Assembly (NCBI RefSeq): GCF_002217285.1
Contig: NZ_MUGW01000050.1
Coordinates: 1 to 64,000, forward strand
From: Flavobacterium hercynium
GTDB taxonomy: Bacteria; Bacteroidota; Bacteroidia; Flavobacteriales; Flavobacteriaceae
Reading direction: 5' to 3'
DNA: 64,000 nucleotides
In this document: piece after piece, positions 34,940 to 44,930 of the stretch
How the letters are laid out: each line of letters opens with the position of its first letter
How positions within the stretch are numbered: position 1 is the first letter of the stretch
Translations under genes and position numbers: made by a program
The notes under the pieces: model-generated
Databases searched by the model: none
The model's input: the letters and a program-made list of their open reading frames with translations, nothing else
Told to the model about the DNA's origin: nothing

Positions 34940-35743
34940 ATGAGTAAAGTCGTTTTAATTACCGGAGGATCATCAGGAATTGGAAAATCTATTGGAGAGT
35001 TTCTGCACAATAAAGGTTTTGTAGTATATGGAACGAGCAGAAATCCGGATCGGGTGGTGAATTCTGTTTTTCCGCTTGTGGCCTTGGATGTTAGAAATGC
35101 GGAATCTATTCATGCGGCTGTAGCAAAAATTATTGCAACTTCCGGACGTCTTGATGTTGTTATTAATAATGCCGGAGTTGGAATTACGGGTCCGTTGGAA
35201 GAAATTCCGATGGAGGAAATCAAGAATAATTTTGAAACAAATCTTTTTGGCCCTATTGAAGTAATGAAAGCGGTTTTGCCACAAATGCGTGAGCAAAAAT
35301 CGGGACTTATTATTAATATTACTTCGATTGCAGCTTATATGGGCTTGCCATACAGAAGTGTTTATTCTGCTTCTAAAGGAGCTTTGGAGCTTATTACCGA
35401 AGCTTTGAGAATGGAAGTGAAATCTTTTGGAATTGATATAACAAACGTAGCTCCCGGTGATTTTGCAACAAATATTGCTTCCGGACGCTATCATGCGCCG
35501 GTTGTAAGTGGCTCAGCTTATGAAAAAGTATACGGTGATACGCTTGCTACGATGAATGAACATGTTGATGCAGGAAGTAATCCAAATGAAATGGCAGAGG
35601 CAGTATATAAAATCATGCAGGCGAAGAGTCCAAAGGTGCATTATAAAGTTGGTGTTTTTATGCAGAAATTTTCTATTGTTTTGAAGCGCGCACTTCCGGA
35701 TAAAATGTATGAAAAGATGTTAATGAATCATTATAAATTGTAA
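34940..35743 (+). CDS. Short-chain dehydrogenase/reductase (SDR) family oxidoreductase
   Basis: 267 residues, classical SDR. Seen: TGGSSGIGKSIGEFL (cofactor loop), VVINNAGVG, SIAAYMG with the catalytic Ser, and YSASKGALELI with the Tyr/Lys pair. An NADP preference is suggested by Ser-Arg-Asn residues after the second strand (GTSRNPDRV). The C-terminal MQKFSIVLKRALPDKMYEKM is like many uncharacterised Bacteroidota SDRs. Substrate unknown. A copy of the dispersed hairpin element follows the gene. Confidence 0.93.
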   Translation: MSKVVLITGGSSGIGKSIGEFLHNKGFVVYGTSRNPDRVVNSVFPLVALDVRNAESIHAAVAKIIATSGRLDVVINNAGVGITGPLEEIPMEEIKNNFETNLFGPIEVMKAVLPQMREQKSGLIINITSIAAYMGLPYRSVYSASKGALELITEALRMEVKSFGIDITNVAPGDFATNIASGRYHAPVVSGSAYEKVYGDTLATMNEHVDAGSNPNEMAEAVYKIMQAKSPKVHYKVGVFMQKFSIVLKRALPDKMYEKMLMNHYKL

Positions 35744-35760
35744 TTTTGCGCAGGATTTGC

Positions 35761-35831
35761 GTTAGGGATAGAAACGGTATCCTTTTATTTTTTTTCTTTA
35801 GAAAAATAAAAGATTTAGTGAATAGCCCGAC
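35761..35831 (+). repeat. Dispersed hairpin element, copy B
   Basis: Contains GGATAGAAACGGTATCC, then a hairpin with CTTTTATTTTT/AAAAATAAAAG-type arms around CTTTAG, and ends with TTTAGTGAATAGCCCGACA. It matches copies A and C in order and spacing, with the inner arms replaced by AT-rich sequence. Confidence 0.75.
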
Positions 35832-35877
35832 ACTTGTGGAACGCCCAAATTAAGAACACAATTAAATAAATATAATT

Positions 35878-36534
35878 ATGAAATTTTTTATTGACACAGC
35901 TAATTTAGCTCAGATTAAAGAAGCACAGGCTTTAGGTGTTTTAGATGGTGTAACGACTAACCCATCATTGATGGCAAAAGAAGGTATTACCGGAAAAGAT
36001 AACATCCTGAAGCATTATGTAGATATTTGTAATCTTGTTGAAGGAGATGTTAGTGCTGAAGTAAATGCGTTGGATTATGATGGAATGATCAAAGAAGGTG
36101 AGGAACTAGCGGAATTACATGAGCAAATTGTAGTTAAGTTACCAATGACTAAAGAAGGTGTAATGGCTGCAAAATATTTTTCTGATAAAGGAATTAAAAC
36201 AAATGTAACGCTTGTTTTTTCTGCTGGTCAGGCTTTATTGGCTGCAAAAGCTGGTGCAACTTACGTTTCTCCGTTTATTGGTCGTCTTGATGATGTTTCT
36301 ACTGATGGTTTAAACCTTATCCAGGAAATTAGAGAAATCTATGATAATTACGGATATGAAACTCAAATTTTAGCAGCTTCTGTGCGTCATACAATGCATA
36401 TTGTAAATTGTGCTAAAATTGGTGCTGATGTTATGACCGGACCTCTTTCTGCAATCTACGGATTATTGAAACATCCTTTGACTGATATTGGATTAGCGCA
36501 GTTTGTTGCTGATTTCGAAAAAGGAAATAAATAA
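35878..36534 (+). CDS. fsa: Transaldolase-like fructose-6-phosphate aldolase
   Basis: 218 residues of the short transaldolase (TalC/FSA) type. Seen: FFIDTANLAQIKEA, GVTTNPSLMAKEG, VVKLPMTKEGVMAAK with the Schiff-base Lys, TNVTLVFSAGQALLAAKAGA, and SPFIGRLDDVSTDGL. Either transaldolase or fructose-6-phosphate aldolase activity is possible; short family members have both. It sits beside the chitin locus, whose end product is fructose-6-phosphate, with terminators on both sides. Confidence 0.9.
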   Translation: MKFFIDTANLAQIKEAQALGVLDGVTTNPSLMAKEGITGKDNILKHYVDICNLVEGDVSAEVNALDYDGMIKEGEELAELHEQIVVKLPMTKEGVMAAKYFSDKGIKTNVTLVFSAGQALLAAKAGATYVSPFIGRLDDVSTDGLNLIQEIREIYDNYGYETQILAASVRHTMHIVNCAKIGADVMTGPLSAIYGLLKHPLTDIGLAQFVADFEKGNK

Positions 36535-36556
36535 TATATACTTACGATATTTTAAG

Positions 36557-36590
36557 AACACCATTTTTAATAAAAGATGGTGTTTTTTTT
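36557..36590 (+). terminator. Rho-independent terminator after fsa
   Basis: AACACCAT/ATGGTGTT arms (36557-36564, 36577-36584) with a run of T. Confidence 0.8.
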
Positions 36591-36608
36591 ATGCCTTGTT
36601 TTAAATAA

Positions 36609-36646
36609 AAAATGTCCCGTTTTACATGAAAACGGGACATTTTTAT
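36609..36646. terminator. Terminator after the FHS transporter (minus), bidirectional
   Basis: AATGTCCCGTTT/AAACGGGACATT arms (36611-36622, 36630-36641) with A and T flanks. Confidence 0.9.
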
Positions 36647-36665
36647 TTGGTTGTATTTTGGTTTT

Positions 36666-38102
36666 TTAATGACCTCCTGAAAGTTTTTTGTCAAAACTGA
36701 TTCCTTGTTTTTTAAGGATTCCGCTTACGCTCCAAGCATAAAATACTAAGTAAGCAAAACATAATACACCTACGATATAACTTGCTTGAATACCAATAGA
36801 TTCAGATACAAATCCTTGTACCCAGCTGATAACTCCACCACCCATGATCATCATGATAAGGAAGCTGCTTCCCTGGCTTGTGTTTTTGCCTAATCCGCTT
36901 ACTGCTAATGTAAAGATACATGGCCAAAGCGTACTACAGAATAAACCAACACTTGTGAAGGCATAAACGCTTACCATACCGCTTGTAGACATTCCGATAA
37001 CTAAAGCTATGATTCCTAATGCTGAAAATATTAATAACATTCTCGCTGGATTTCCTTTACTCGCGATATCTGCTGCAATTAATACTAAAATTATTAATCC
37101 GTAGATATAGAATGGTGTTAAATCGTGTTTTGCAATAGCATTAACGGCAAGAAATACTCCAAATGCTAAATATGGTGCTACGAAACGTAATATTTGTTGT
37201 AAGCTTGCTTTTTGTGTAAAAGCTTCTACAGCTCCTGTCCAACGTCCGATCATTAAACTAGCCCAGTATAATGAAATATATGGTGCAACTTCGTGCGTTA
37301 GAAAGCCTAATTTGCTTTCCATGTATGCAGGTAGGTTACTTGCTGTAGATACTTCAACTCCTACGTAAAGGAAAATGGCGATCATTCCCATTACTAATTG
37401 TGGATATTGTAAAGCTGATTTTTTTGCTGTTGAACCATCCGTTACCACTTCTTCCTCAATTAAAGCGGGTTTGTCTGGTAATGAAGAGAATTTTAGTAGA
37501 ATAGCAACTAATAAAAAGGCTAATCCTAAAATTAAATAAGGTGTTTTTACACTTTCGATGCTTAATGTTGATCCTCCTGTGCTAGATCCGAAGATAGCAA
37601 AAGATACAATAAGTGGTCCGATTGTAGTTCCTAAATTATTGATTCCTCCTGCTAATGTAAGACGTTGTGATCCTGTTGAAATTGGACCTAAAGCAATAGC
37701 TAAAGGGTTAGCCACAGTTTGTTGTAACGAAAAACCAAGCGCAACAATAAATAATCCGGATAACATTAAAGGAAAAGATCCTGTATTTGCTGCCGGATAA
37801 AACAATAATGTTCCTAGTGCAGAAATAAGTAAACCCAGAGAGAGACCGTTTTTGTATCCTATCTTGTTCACTAAATCTTCTTTTATTAAAAAAGAGATTC
37901 CCATGTAGATTAGCGATCCTACTGTATACGCAATATAAAAAGCGAGAGATACTAATTGACTTTCTCCTTGCGATAGATTAAATGCTGTTTTAAATACAGG
38001 AATCAGGATGTCGTTACTTGCAGCAACAAATCCCCAAAAGAAGAATACGATGACAAGAGGGATAAACTGTCCCCACTTCGTTTGTACATTTTCTGAACTC
38101 AT
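36666..38102 (-). CDS. nagP: FHS-type MFS sugar transporter, probable N-acetylglucosamine permease
   Basis: 478 residues with 12 membrane spans, L-fucose/glucose:H+ symporter branch. Seen: FFFWGFVAASNDILIPVFK (TM1), FALYIAYTVGSLIYM-like TM2, ALGFSLQQTVANPLAIALG and LTLAGGINNLGTTIGP (both FHS signatures). It is adjacent to the chitin utilisation genes and reads from the regulatory side, so inner-membrane GlcNAc uptake is the most likely job. The gene symbol is from context. The same fold carries fucose, glucose and other sugars. Confidence 0.85.
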   Translation of the reverse strand: MSSENVQTKWGQFIPLVIVFFFWGFVAASNDILIPVFKTAFNLSQGESQLVSLAFYIAYTVGSLIYMGISFLIKEDLVNKIGYKNGLSLGLLISALGTLLFYPAANTGSFPLMLSGLFIVALGFSLQQTVANPLAIALGPISTGSQRLTLAGGINNLGTTIGPLIVSFAIFGSSTGGSTLSIESVKTPYLILGLAFLLVAILLKFSSLPDKPALIEEEVVTDGSTAKKSALQYPQLVMGMIAIFLYVGVEVSTASNLPAYMESKLGFLTHEVAPYISLYWASLMIGRWTGAVEAFTQKASLQQILRFVAPYLAFGVFLAVNAIAKHDLTPFYIYGLIILVLIAADIASKGNPARMLLIFSALGIIALVIGMSTSGMVSVYAFTSVGLFCSTLWPCIFTLAVSGLGKNTSQGSSFLIMMIMGGGVISWVQGFVSESIGIQASYIVGVLCFAYLVFYAWSVSGILKKQGISFDKKLSGGH

Positions 38103-38276
38103 AATTGTGATAAGGTTAATTTTAAATTTGTTTTTTGAAGACAGTAAATATATTTGTTAACTGTATTAAAAAAAAATAAAATGCCACAAATAATGTTAAA
38201 ATTAAATAAACGACACGATTTTTTCAACAATGTGTTAATTTTAACCGAGTTAGAAAACGAAAAATAGAATTAAATT

Positions 38277-38978
38277 TTATTCAAGAATTTTATTTTTTAC
38301 TTCTTTACTGTAATTTCTGCCTATTGGTATAGTGTAAGATTGTATTTGAATACGGTTTCCTTCTATAGATTTTACTTTATTAAGTGCAATCACGTATGAT
38401 TTATGAATTCTAAGGAAGCGATCTGCCGGTAATTCGTCTGATAATGATGTTAAAGATTTGTGTGTAATGTAGGTTTTATCAGGTGTTACGACTTTTATGT
38501 ATTCTTTCATTCCTTCTACAAAAAGAATTTCTTCAATATTAATCTTCATCATCTTTTTATCTACTTTGATAAAAATATGAGAATCACCTTTTGTGGTTTC
38601 TACTTTAATATTGTTTTTTAAATTATACTCTGTTGTAATTTTATTGATGCACTTTATAAATCGCGGAAGCGGAATTGGTTTGACCAAATAATCTAAAACA
38701 TCAAGATCGTAGCTTTCTGCTGCAAACTCTCTAAAAGCTGTTGTAATAATAATTTTGGTTTTGTTTTCGACCAGGCTAATTAATTCAAATCCGGTCATCA
38801 TAGGCATATTTATGTCTAGAAAGACAGCATCGACAGTTGTACTGTTTATGTAATCAAGCGCTTCTAAAGAATTATTGAATGTGGCAATAACTTCAAAGTC
38901 GGTAAAATTGGTAAAGTAATTTTGCAAAACTTTGATAGCCAAAGGCTCATCATCAATCAACACGCATCTAATTTTCAT
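38277..38978 (-). CDS. LytTR-family response regulator
   Basis: 233 residues: REC domain (1-120) with CVLIDDEPLAIKVL and FLDINMPMMTGFELI (phosphoacceptor Asp), and a LytTR DNA-binding domain (about 135-230) with FIKVDKKMMKINIEEILFVE and LRIHKSYVIALNKV. It overlaps the upstream kinase gene by 11 bases, so the pair is co-translated. It likely controls the divergent chitin locus promoter at 40.0-40.28 kb. Confidence 0.93.
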   Translation of the reverse strand: MKIRCVLIDDEPLAIKVLQNYFTNFTDFEVIATFNNSLEALDYINSTTVDAVFLDINMPMMTGFELISLVENKTKIIITTAFREFAAESYDLDVLDYLVKPIPLPRFIKCINKITTEYNLKNNIKVETTKGDSHIFIKVDKKMMKINIEEILFVEGMKEYIKVVTPDKTYITHKSLTSLSDELPADRFLRIHKSYVIALNKVKSIEGNRIQIQSYTIPIGRNYSKEVKNKILE

Positions 38979-40020
38979 TATGAATAGGTATTTGCAAACG
39001 GATTATATAGTAATTTAGTTTCGTTTTGTATTTTAAGCTGAAATCGTTTTTGTAAATTAACTTCAATCTCTTTTTGGTGTTGACTAATCCAATACCACTT
39101 TTTGGATTTAGATTTTGTGAAAGTACAAAATTATTTAAGATTTCAAAATGTAACATTTTATTGTCGGTAACTTTACAGTTTATTTTGATTTTTAGATTAC
39201 GATTGTTTATTCCGCCATGTTTGAAAGCGTTTTCAACTAATGAAATAAAAATGAGTGGCGGCACAACTATATCTTCAATATCAGATTCCAGATTTATGGT
39301 AACTTCTACATTTTCAAAACGTAATTTTTCGATTTCAATATAATTTTGAATGTAGTCGATTTCTTTTATGAGCGGAACAAATTTGGTTCCTTTTACATCG
39401 TACAGCACATACTCCATTAGATTCGATAATTTAATAATTACATCCGGAACCTTATTAGAGGATTCTAATGATAATGCATATAAGTTATTTAAGGTGTTGA
39501 AGAAAAAATGTGGCTGTATTTGATTCTCGAGATATTTCAGTTTTATTTTAAATTGATTTTCTCTTAAAGATCTGTTTCGTTCTCTTTCTCGCAACCATGT
39601 CAAAGTAAGGTATACGGAAGATGCCATTGCTAACACGTACAATTCTCCGATACAAACGGCTACAATATGATTTATCTCAAAAGAATGGTATTCACGATTA
39701 GCTTCCGGCCAGATGTTTTCGGATATGATATAATAGGTTAAGGCCGTTTTTAATAAATAAACGCCAAATAAGCTTAGAATTAATGCAAAGGTGTATTGAA
39801 TGTATTTCTGCTTTAAGACCAATTTAGGTACCAAAACGAAAAGATTAAAATAAACCAAGGGAATGTGAAGTGAAAATTCTACTAAGTTCGATTTAAAGGA
39901 ATAAGGGTAATCATTAAAATAAGCGCCCCATCTTAAAAAGTTTAGTGTAAAGTAACCGCCCCAAAACCAGATATGATTTTGAAGTTTGATGTCGAATTTT
40001 AGTTTTTTAATTTCGTTCAA
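38968..40020 (-). CDS. LytS/YehU-type sensor histidine kinase
   Basis: 350 residues. An N-terminal region with about four membrane spans, then HisKA-like His_kinase with QIQPHFFFNTLNNLYALS (phosphoacceptor His), and HATPase with PLIFISLVENAFKHGG and SGIGLVNTKKRL. The sensory part has no recognised ligand domain, so the signal could be within the membrane. It pairs with the LytTR regulator and divides the chitin locus from susC. Confidence 0.92.
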   Translation of the reverse strand: MNEIKKLKFDIKLQNHIWFWGGYFTLNFLRWGAYFNDYPYSFKSNLVEFSLHIPLVYFNLFVLVPKLVLKQKYIQYTFALILSLFGVYLLKTALTYYIISENIWPEANREYHSFEINHIVAVCIGELYVLAMASSVYLTLTWLRERERNRSLRENQFKIKLKYLENQIQPHFFFNTLNNLYALSLESSNKVPDVIIKLSNLMEYVLYDVKGTKFVPLIKEIDYIQNYIEIEKLRFENVEVTINLESDIEDIVVPPLIFISLVENAFKHGGINNRNLKIKINCKVTDNKMLHFEILNNFVLSQNLNPKSGIGLVNTKKRLKLIYKNDFSLKYKTKLNYYIIRLQIPIHNEN

Positions 40021-40283
40021 CTGTGAGTAAGGTTAAGGCCGGATTAGTTTTGAATTATTTTTTTGCAACTTTAAACAATTAGATGGTAAAACACAATTTT
40101 TTTGAATAAAGTTTTATAAAAATCTAAAAACAGTTTACTATATTTTTTTGAAAACGTTTTCGTGTAACGCATTATTGATTGTTTTATGTCGTTGGTTTAA
40201 ATTTTAGAACCGTTTGTATAAATTATTTTTTTTAACAATACGTTAAGAATAAATTTACATCATAACTAACAAAATAAATAAAC
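40021..40283. promoter_or_regulatory. Divergent regulatory region of chitin locus with GAAAACGTTTTC palindrome
   Basis: AT-rich 263 bases between the LytS-type kinase and susC. GAAAACGTTTTC (40150-40161) is a perfect 12-bp palindrome of LacI-operator shape and shares AAACGTTT with the pfkA upstream site. No perfect TAnnTTTG box was found for susC. Confidence 0.45.
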
Positions 40284-43200
40284 ATGAAAAAAATTTTCTT
40301 AATCTTTATGATTGTTTTTACGACGCAAGTTTCTCTTGCTCAGTCTAAGAACATCAAAGGTCTGATTACAGATGCTGATGGGATGCCGTTACCAGGGGCA
40401 TCTGTTGCTGTACAAGGAGGTCCAAAAGGTTCTACAACCGATTTTGACGGACTGTATGTAATTGAAGCACAAAAAGGACAAACATTAATTTTTACTTATG
40501 TAGGTCTTGAAACACAAAAAATAGTTGTTGGAGATGATGCTACAATTAATGTAAAAATGCAGCAAGCAGCATCGAATTCACTTAACGAAGTTGTTGTAAC
40601 TTCATTAGGTATCAAGAAAACCAGAAAATCTTTGACTTATTCAGCGCAGGAGTTGAAAGGTGAAGAATTAACAAGAGTAAGAGATGCCAACGTTATTAAT
40701 ACAATTGCTGGTAAAATTGCCGGTGTTGCCGTAACTAAAAGTTCTGGTGGTACAGGTGGATCTACAAAAGTAGTAATTCGTGGAAACTCATCTGTTTCTA
40801 ATAGCCAGCCATTATATGTTATTGATGGTATTCCGATGTTAAATTCAGGTGCAGGTCAGCCAAATGATGCATTTGGTAGTTTAGCAGGAGGTAACCGTGA
40901 TGGAGGAGATGTTATTTCATTAGTAAATCCAGATGATTATGAAGGAATGACAGTTCTTAAAGGTGCTGCCGCTTCTGTATTATACGGTTCACAAGGAGCT
41001 AATGGTGTTATTTTGCTTTCATCTAAAAAAGCTAAAGCAGGAAAAGCTAATATTACAGCTTCTTCTGTTACTACTTTTGAACAAGCTGCTTACATGCCAA
41101 AATTTCAAACAGATTATATTGCTGCTCCGGGAGCAGATGAATCTTGGGGTGCAGCCGGAAAATCTAAAGATCATGTAAAAGACTTTTTTAACACAGGAAC
41201 TACACAAATTACTTCTGTGGGGTACTCATTAGGTTCTGATAATTCTTCTACTGCATTTTCTTATGCAAATACTACAGCTTCAGGTATTATTCCTGGAAAT
41301 GGTTTAAAGAAAAACAACTTTGGTATTCGTCAGACTGCTAAGTTTTTTGAAGATAAATTATCTTTTGCAGCTAACGCAAATTACACAAGCCAAAAAATTA
41401 ATAACAAACCAGTAAATGGATTTTACTTTAATCCAATCACAGGAGTATATTTAATGCCAAGAGGAAATGACTTTAACGAGTACAAAAACAATTTCGAAAC
41501 TTTTGACGAAACTAGAAATTTAATGGCGCAAAACTGGATGACAAATAGAGATATTATGCAAAATCCATATTGGGCAATTAACAGAAATAAATCTGAAGAT
41601 AAAAATGATTTCTTCAATGGAGCTTTATCTCTTTCTTATAAAGCAACAAATTGGTTAACAATAGCTTCTCGTTACAGCTATAACAGAATAAGCAATTCGT
41701 TCGATAAGAAAATATATGCTACAACGCAAGGAACTCTTTCGCACATGAATGGTCGTTACATTAATGAAGAATCATTAAGTACACAGCGTTATGCAGATTT
41801 AATTGCTACAATTAATACTAAAATTGGAGAAAATTTTAATTTTAATGCTAACGTTGGAACAAGTATAACAAATACATTAACAAATCAAAAAACAATTTTA
41901 GATTCAGGAATTAGCTCTGGATTGAGATACGCAAACTGGTTTACATTGTCCAATTTCGTTAATAATTCAGGAAACTACCAGACAATTGACGCTAGAAGAG
42001 AAGTGCAATCTGTTTTTGCAACAACAACTTTTGGTTATAAAGATATGTTATTCTTAGATTTAGCAGGAAGAAATGACTGGTCTTCTACAGTAGCAGAATC
42101 ATACTTTTATCCATCTGTTGGGGTAACTGCTTTGATTAGTGAAATGACGACTTTACCAGAATGGATTAATTTCGCAAAAGTTCGTGGTACTTATGCTCAA
42201 GTAGGAAATGATGTTTATCCTTTTGTTACTTCTCCAACATTTTATTTTACTCCTAATGTTACTGACCCTAAACCAAATGCTGGTCCTAAGGAAGGAACTG
42301 TTTTAAAACCTGAATTAAAATCAGAGTTTGAATTTGGTACAGAATGGAGAATGTTTAATAATAGATTAGGTTTCGAGATTTCATATTATAATTCAGAAAC
42401 TAAAAATCAATATTTACAAGTTCTTGCACCAAAAGCAAATAAAGAGGGAGTTGTTTATTACGGTTTTAATGCAGGAAGTATTGCTAACGAAGGTTTTGAA
42501 GCAGTGTTGAATGCAGGTATTGTAAGAGCACAGAAGTTTTCTTGGGATGCATCGGTTAACTTTTCAAAAAATAAGAATACAGTAAAAGAGCTTCCTGATA
42601 ATATTGGGAAAAGAGTTACTTTGACAGAATCTGGAGTAAATAGCTATAGATATTCTTTGATTGAAGGTAGACCTTATGGTGTGATTGAAGGTTATAATAT
42701 CAAAAGAGATGCTCAGGGAAGAATGTTATTGAATGATGATGGAACAATTCAAAGAACAGATTTTGAAGAGATTGGTAATTCTAATCCTGACTTCATGCTT
42801 GGTTTCTCAAACTCATTTAAATTTGGAGCTTTCTTTGCTAATATCTTAATTGATGGTCGTTTTGGTGGTAATGTTATGAGTTTAACAGAAGCTCAAAATG
42901 ATTCTTTCGGAGTTTCTAAAGCTTCAGGAGATGCAAGAAATGCTGGTGGTGTTGTTGTAAATGCAGTTAAACCTGATGGAACAGCAGTTGCTACGATGGA
43001 TGCTCAATCATACTACACACAAGTAGGTGGAAGAGCAGGAATTACAGGAGAGTATGTTTATGACGCTACTAATGTTAGTCTTAGAGAGGTTACTATCGGA
43101 TACAACTTCAATCCAAAAGCAGTACCATTTATTCAAACAGCAAGTATTTCATTAATTGCCAGAAACTTATTCTTTATTTATAAAGATGCTCCTTTCGATC

Positions 43201-43301
43201 CAAATATTGCATTAAGTACAGGTCAGGGCTTACAAGGGGTTGACATTTATGGTTTACCATCTACAAGAAGTATCGGTCTTAATTTAAATGTAACTTTCTA
43301 A
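40284..43301 (+). CDS. SusC/RagA-family TonB-linked outer-membrane transporter
   Basis: 1,005 residues. Signal peptide MKKIFLIFMIVFTTQVSLAQ, a carboxypeptidase-like regulatory domain (about 25-95, GLITDADGMPLPGASVAVQG), the TonB plug (LNEVVVTSLGIKK, IRGNSSVSNSQPLYVIDGIP) and a C-terminal 22-strand barrel ending NLNVTF. With SusD it binds and imports oligosaccharides. Its context (GH20, GH18, NagB fusion) points to chito-oligosaccharides. It is the first gene of the chitin operon. Confidence 0.96.
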   Translation: MKKIFLIFMIVFTTQVSLAQSKNIKGLITDADGMPLPGASVAVQGGPKGSTTDFDGLYVIEAQKGQTLIFTYVGLETQKIVVGDDATINVKMQQAASNSLNEVVVTSLGIKKTRKSLTYSAQELKGEELTRVRDANVINTIAGKIAGVAVTKSSGGTGGSTKVVIRGNSSVSNSQPLYVIDGIPMLNSGAGQPNDAFGSLAGGNRDGGDVISLVNPDDYEGMTVLKGAAASVLYGSQGANGVILLSSKKAKAGKANITASSVTTFEQAAYMPKFQTDYIAAPGADESWGAAGKSKDHVKDFFNTGTTQITSVGYSLGSDNSSTAFSYANTTASGIIPGNGLKKNNFGIRQTAKFFEDKLSFAANANYTSQKINNKPVNGFYFNPITGVYLMPRGNDFNEYKNNFETFDETRNLMAQNWMTNRDIMQNPYWAINRNKSEDKNDFFNGALSLSYKATNWLTIASRYSYNRISNSFDKKIYATTQGTLSHMNGRYINEESLSTQRYADLIATINTKIGENFNFNANVGTSITNTLTNQKTILDSGISSGLRYANWFTLSNFVNNSGNYQTIDARREVQSVFATTTFGYKDMLFLDLAGRNDWSSTVAESYFYPSVGVTALISEMTTLPEWINFAKVRGTYAQVGNDVYPFVTSPTFYFTPNVTDPKPNAGPKEGTVLKPELKSEFEFGTEWRMFNNRLGFEISYYNSETKNQYLQVLAPKANKEGVVYYGFNAGSIANEGFEAVLNAGIVRAQKFSWDASVNFSKNKNTVKELPDNIGKRVTLTESGVNSYRYSLIEGRPYGVIEGYNIKRDAQGRMLLNDDGTIQRTDFEEIGNSNPDFMLGFSNSFKFGAFFANILIDGRFGGNVMSLTEAQNDSFGVSKASGDARNAGGVVVNAVKPDGTAVATMDAQSYYTQVGGRAGITGEYVYDATNVSLREVTIGYNFNPKAVPFIQTASISLIARNLFFIYKDAPFDPNIALSTGQGLQGVDIYGLPSTRSIGLNLNVTF

Positions 43302-43311
43302 TTCTAAAAAC

Positions 43312-44892
43312 ATGAAACTAAATAAAATAACAAAAGCAACAATCTGTATGTTAGTACTCGCGACAGTGGGTTGTACAGGTGATTTTGAGGAAATTAATAC
43401 TAATCCAAATGGATTTACACCAGTAGAATTAGAGCAGGATTTTAATCATGTGAAACTTGGATTTGCTCCGATGTTTAATAATATTCTTGTATTAAATCCG
43501 GATTGGGTTTATCAATTGCAACAAGGTTTAAATTCAGATATTTGGTCAGGATATATGGCTACACCTACAGGTTTTGAAGGTGGAATAAATAATTCAACCT
43601 ATTTTTTAATGGATAACTGGAATGGATTTATCTGGGATTATGGTTATCAAAATGTAATGTTTAATGCTTATGATATTGCGAATAAAGCAAAGGGTAAATA
43701 TGATCAGTTTTATTCGTTGTCTTTAATTCTAAAAGTTGAGGGCATGCATAGAATTACGGATACTTTTGGTCCTATCATTTATTCTCAGTTTGGTACATCA
43801 GATACTACAATTGGTTATGACTCACAAGAAGAAGTTTACAATCAGATGTTTAAAGAATTAGATGTTGCAGTAGCTGATTTAACAACGAGAGTAGACGCAA
43901 ATGAAGAATCAACTTTTGCTTCAACAGATTTATCAGATTACAAAGGTGATTACAAAGCGTGGGTAAAATTCGCAAATACTTTGCGTTTAAGATTAGCAAT
44001 GCGTATTGTAAAAGTGAATCCTGCATTAGCAAAAACAGAGGCTGAAAAAGCTGTAGCACACAAATTTGGAGTTTTTACAGCAAATGCAGATTTATTTAAA
44101 GTTATTTCTCCAGTTTACACTAATCCAATTGCAACTATTAGTGGTTCTTGGTTAGACATTCGTATGTCAGCTGATATGGAATCTATTATGGGTGGATATG
44201 CTGATCCAAGATTAGCAACTTATTTTGATACGTCAAAACAATTTCCTGATCAATATAAAGGAGTTCGTACGGGTATTGAAATTGCAGCTAAGTCTGATCA
44301 CCAGGATTTTTCAGGTATTGGCGCAGTAGCTCGTTCAAGAGAGATTGTTTTATTTACAACTGCAGAGGCTTACTTTTTGAGAGCTGAAGGTGCATTGAGA
44401 GGTTGGAATATGGGTGGAACAGCCCAAGAGTTTTATGAAAAAGGTATTGCTGCTTCTTTTGAACAACGTGGTGCTTCTGGTGCTGCTAATTATATTGCAG
44501 ACAACATTAAAACGCCTAAAGCTTATGTAGATCCTAGTTTTACAGTAAATAATTCACCGGCAGTAAATAATGTAACAATTGCTTGGGATGCTGCTGGTAC
44601 AAATGAATTAAAACTGCAAAAAATTATTACTCAAAAATGGATTGCCGGTTTCCCTGAAGGTCAGGAAGCTTGGTCTGATTATAGAAGAACAGGTTATCCT
44701 AAACTTTTCCCGGTACTTAAAAACTACAGTGCAGGAACCATTACAACAGAGTTAGGAGTACGAAGAGTTAATTTCGTTCAATCTGAAAAAGCAACGAATG
44801 TTGGTGGAGTTGCTACAGGAGTTGCTAAACTAGGTGGGCCAGATAATGGCGGAACAAGAGTTTGGTGGGATACTACTGCGCCTAACTTCTAA
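43312..44892 (+). CDS. SusD/RagB-family outer-membrane glycan-binding lipoprotein
   Basis: 526 residues with lipoprotein signal KITKATICMLVLATVGCTGD (lipobox ATVGC). Of the SusD-like_2 type, with INTNPNGFTP near the N-terminus, TPR-type helices, and LRLAMRIVKVNPALAKTEAE and EAYFLRAEGALRGW in the helical core. It sits 10 bases after susC and forms the extracellular lid of that transporter. Probable ligands are chito-oligosaccharides by context. Confidence 0.93.
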   Translation: MKLNKITKATICMLVLATVGCTGDFEEINTNPNGFTPVELEQDFNHVKLGFAPMFNNILVLNPDWVYQLQQGLNSDIWSGYMATPTGFEGGINNSTYFLMDNWNGFIWDYGYQNVMFNAYDIANKAKGKYDQFYSLSLILKVEGMHRITDTFGPIIYSQFGTSDTTIGYDSQEEVYNQMFKELDVAVADLTTRVDANEESTFASTDLSDYKGDYKAWVKFANTLRLRLAMRIVKVNPALAKTEAEKAVAHKFGVFTANADLFKVISPVYTNPIATISGSWLDIRMSADMESIMGGYADPRLATYFDTSKQFPDQYKGVRTGIEIAAKSDHQDFSGIGAVARSREIVLFTTAEAYFLRAEGALRGWNMGGTAQEFYEKGIAASFEQRGASGAANYIADNIKTPKAYVDPSFTVNNSPAVNNVTIAWDAAGTNELKLQKIITQKWIAGFPEGQEAWSDYRRTGYPKLFPVLKNYSAGTITTELGVRRVNFVQSEKATNVGGVATGVAKLGGPDNGGTRVWWDTTAPNF

Positions 44893-44930
44893 TCCAAAAA
44901 CAAAAAGATAAAGAAATAAGTTTGGTTGTT

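Noticed and set aside
34973..35494. 173-aa minus-strand open frame inside the SDR gene
   Set aside because: It is the reverse shadow of a clear SDR; low-complexity Asn/Ser/Arg protein with no family.
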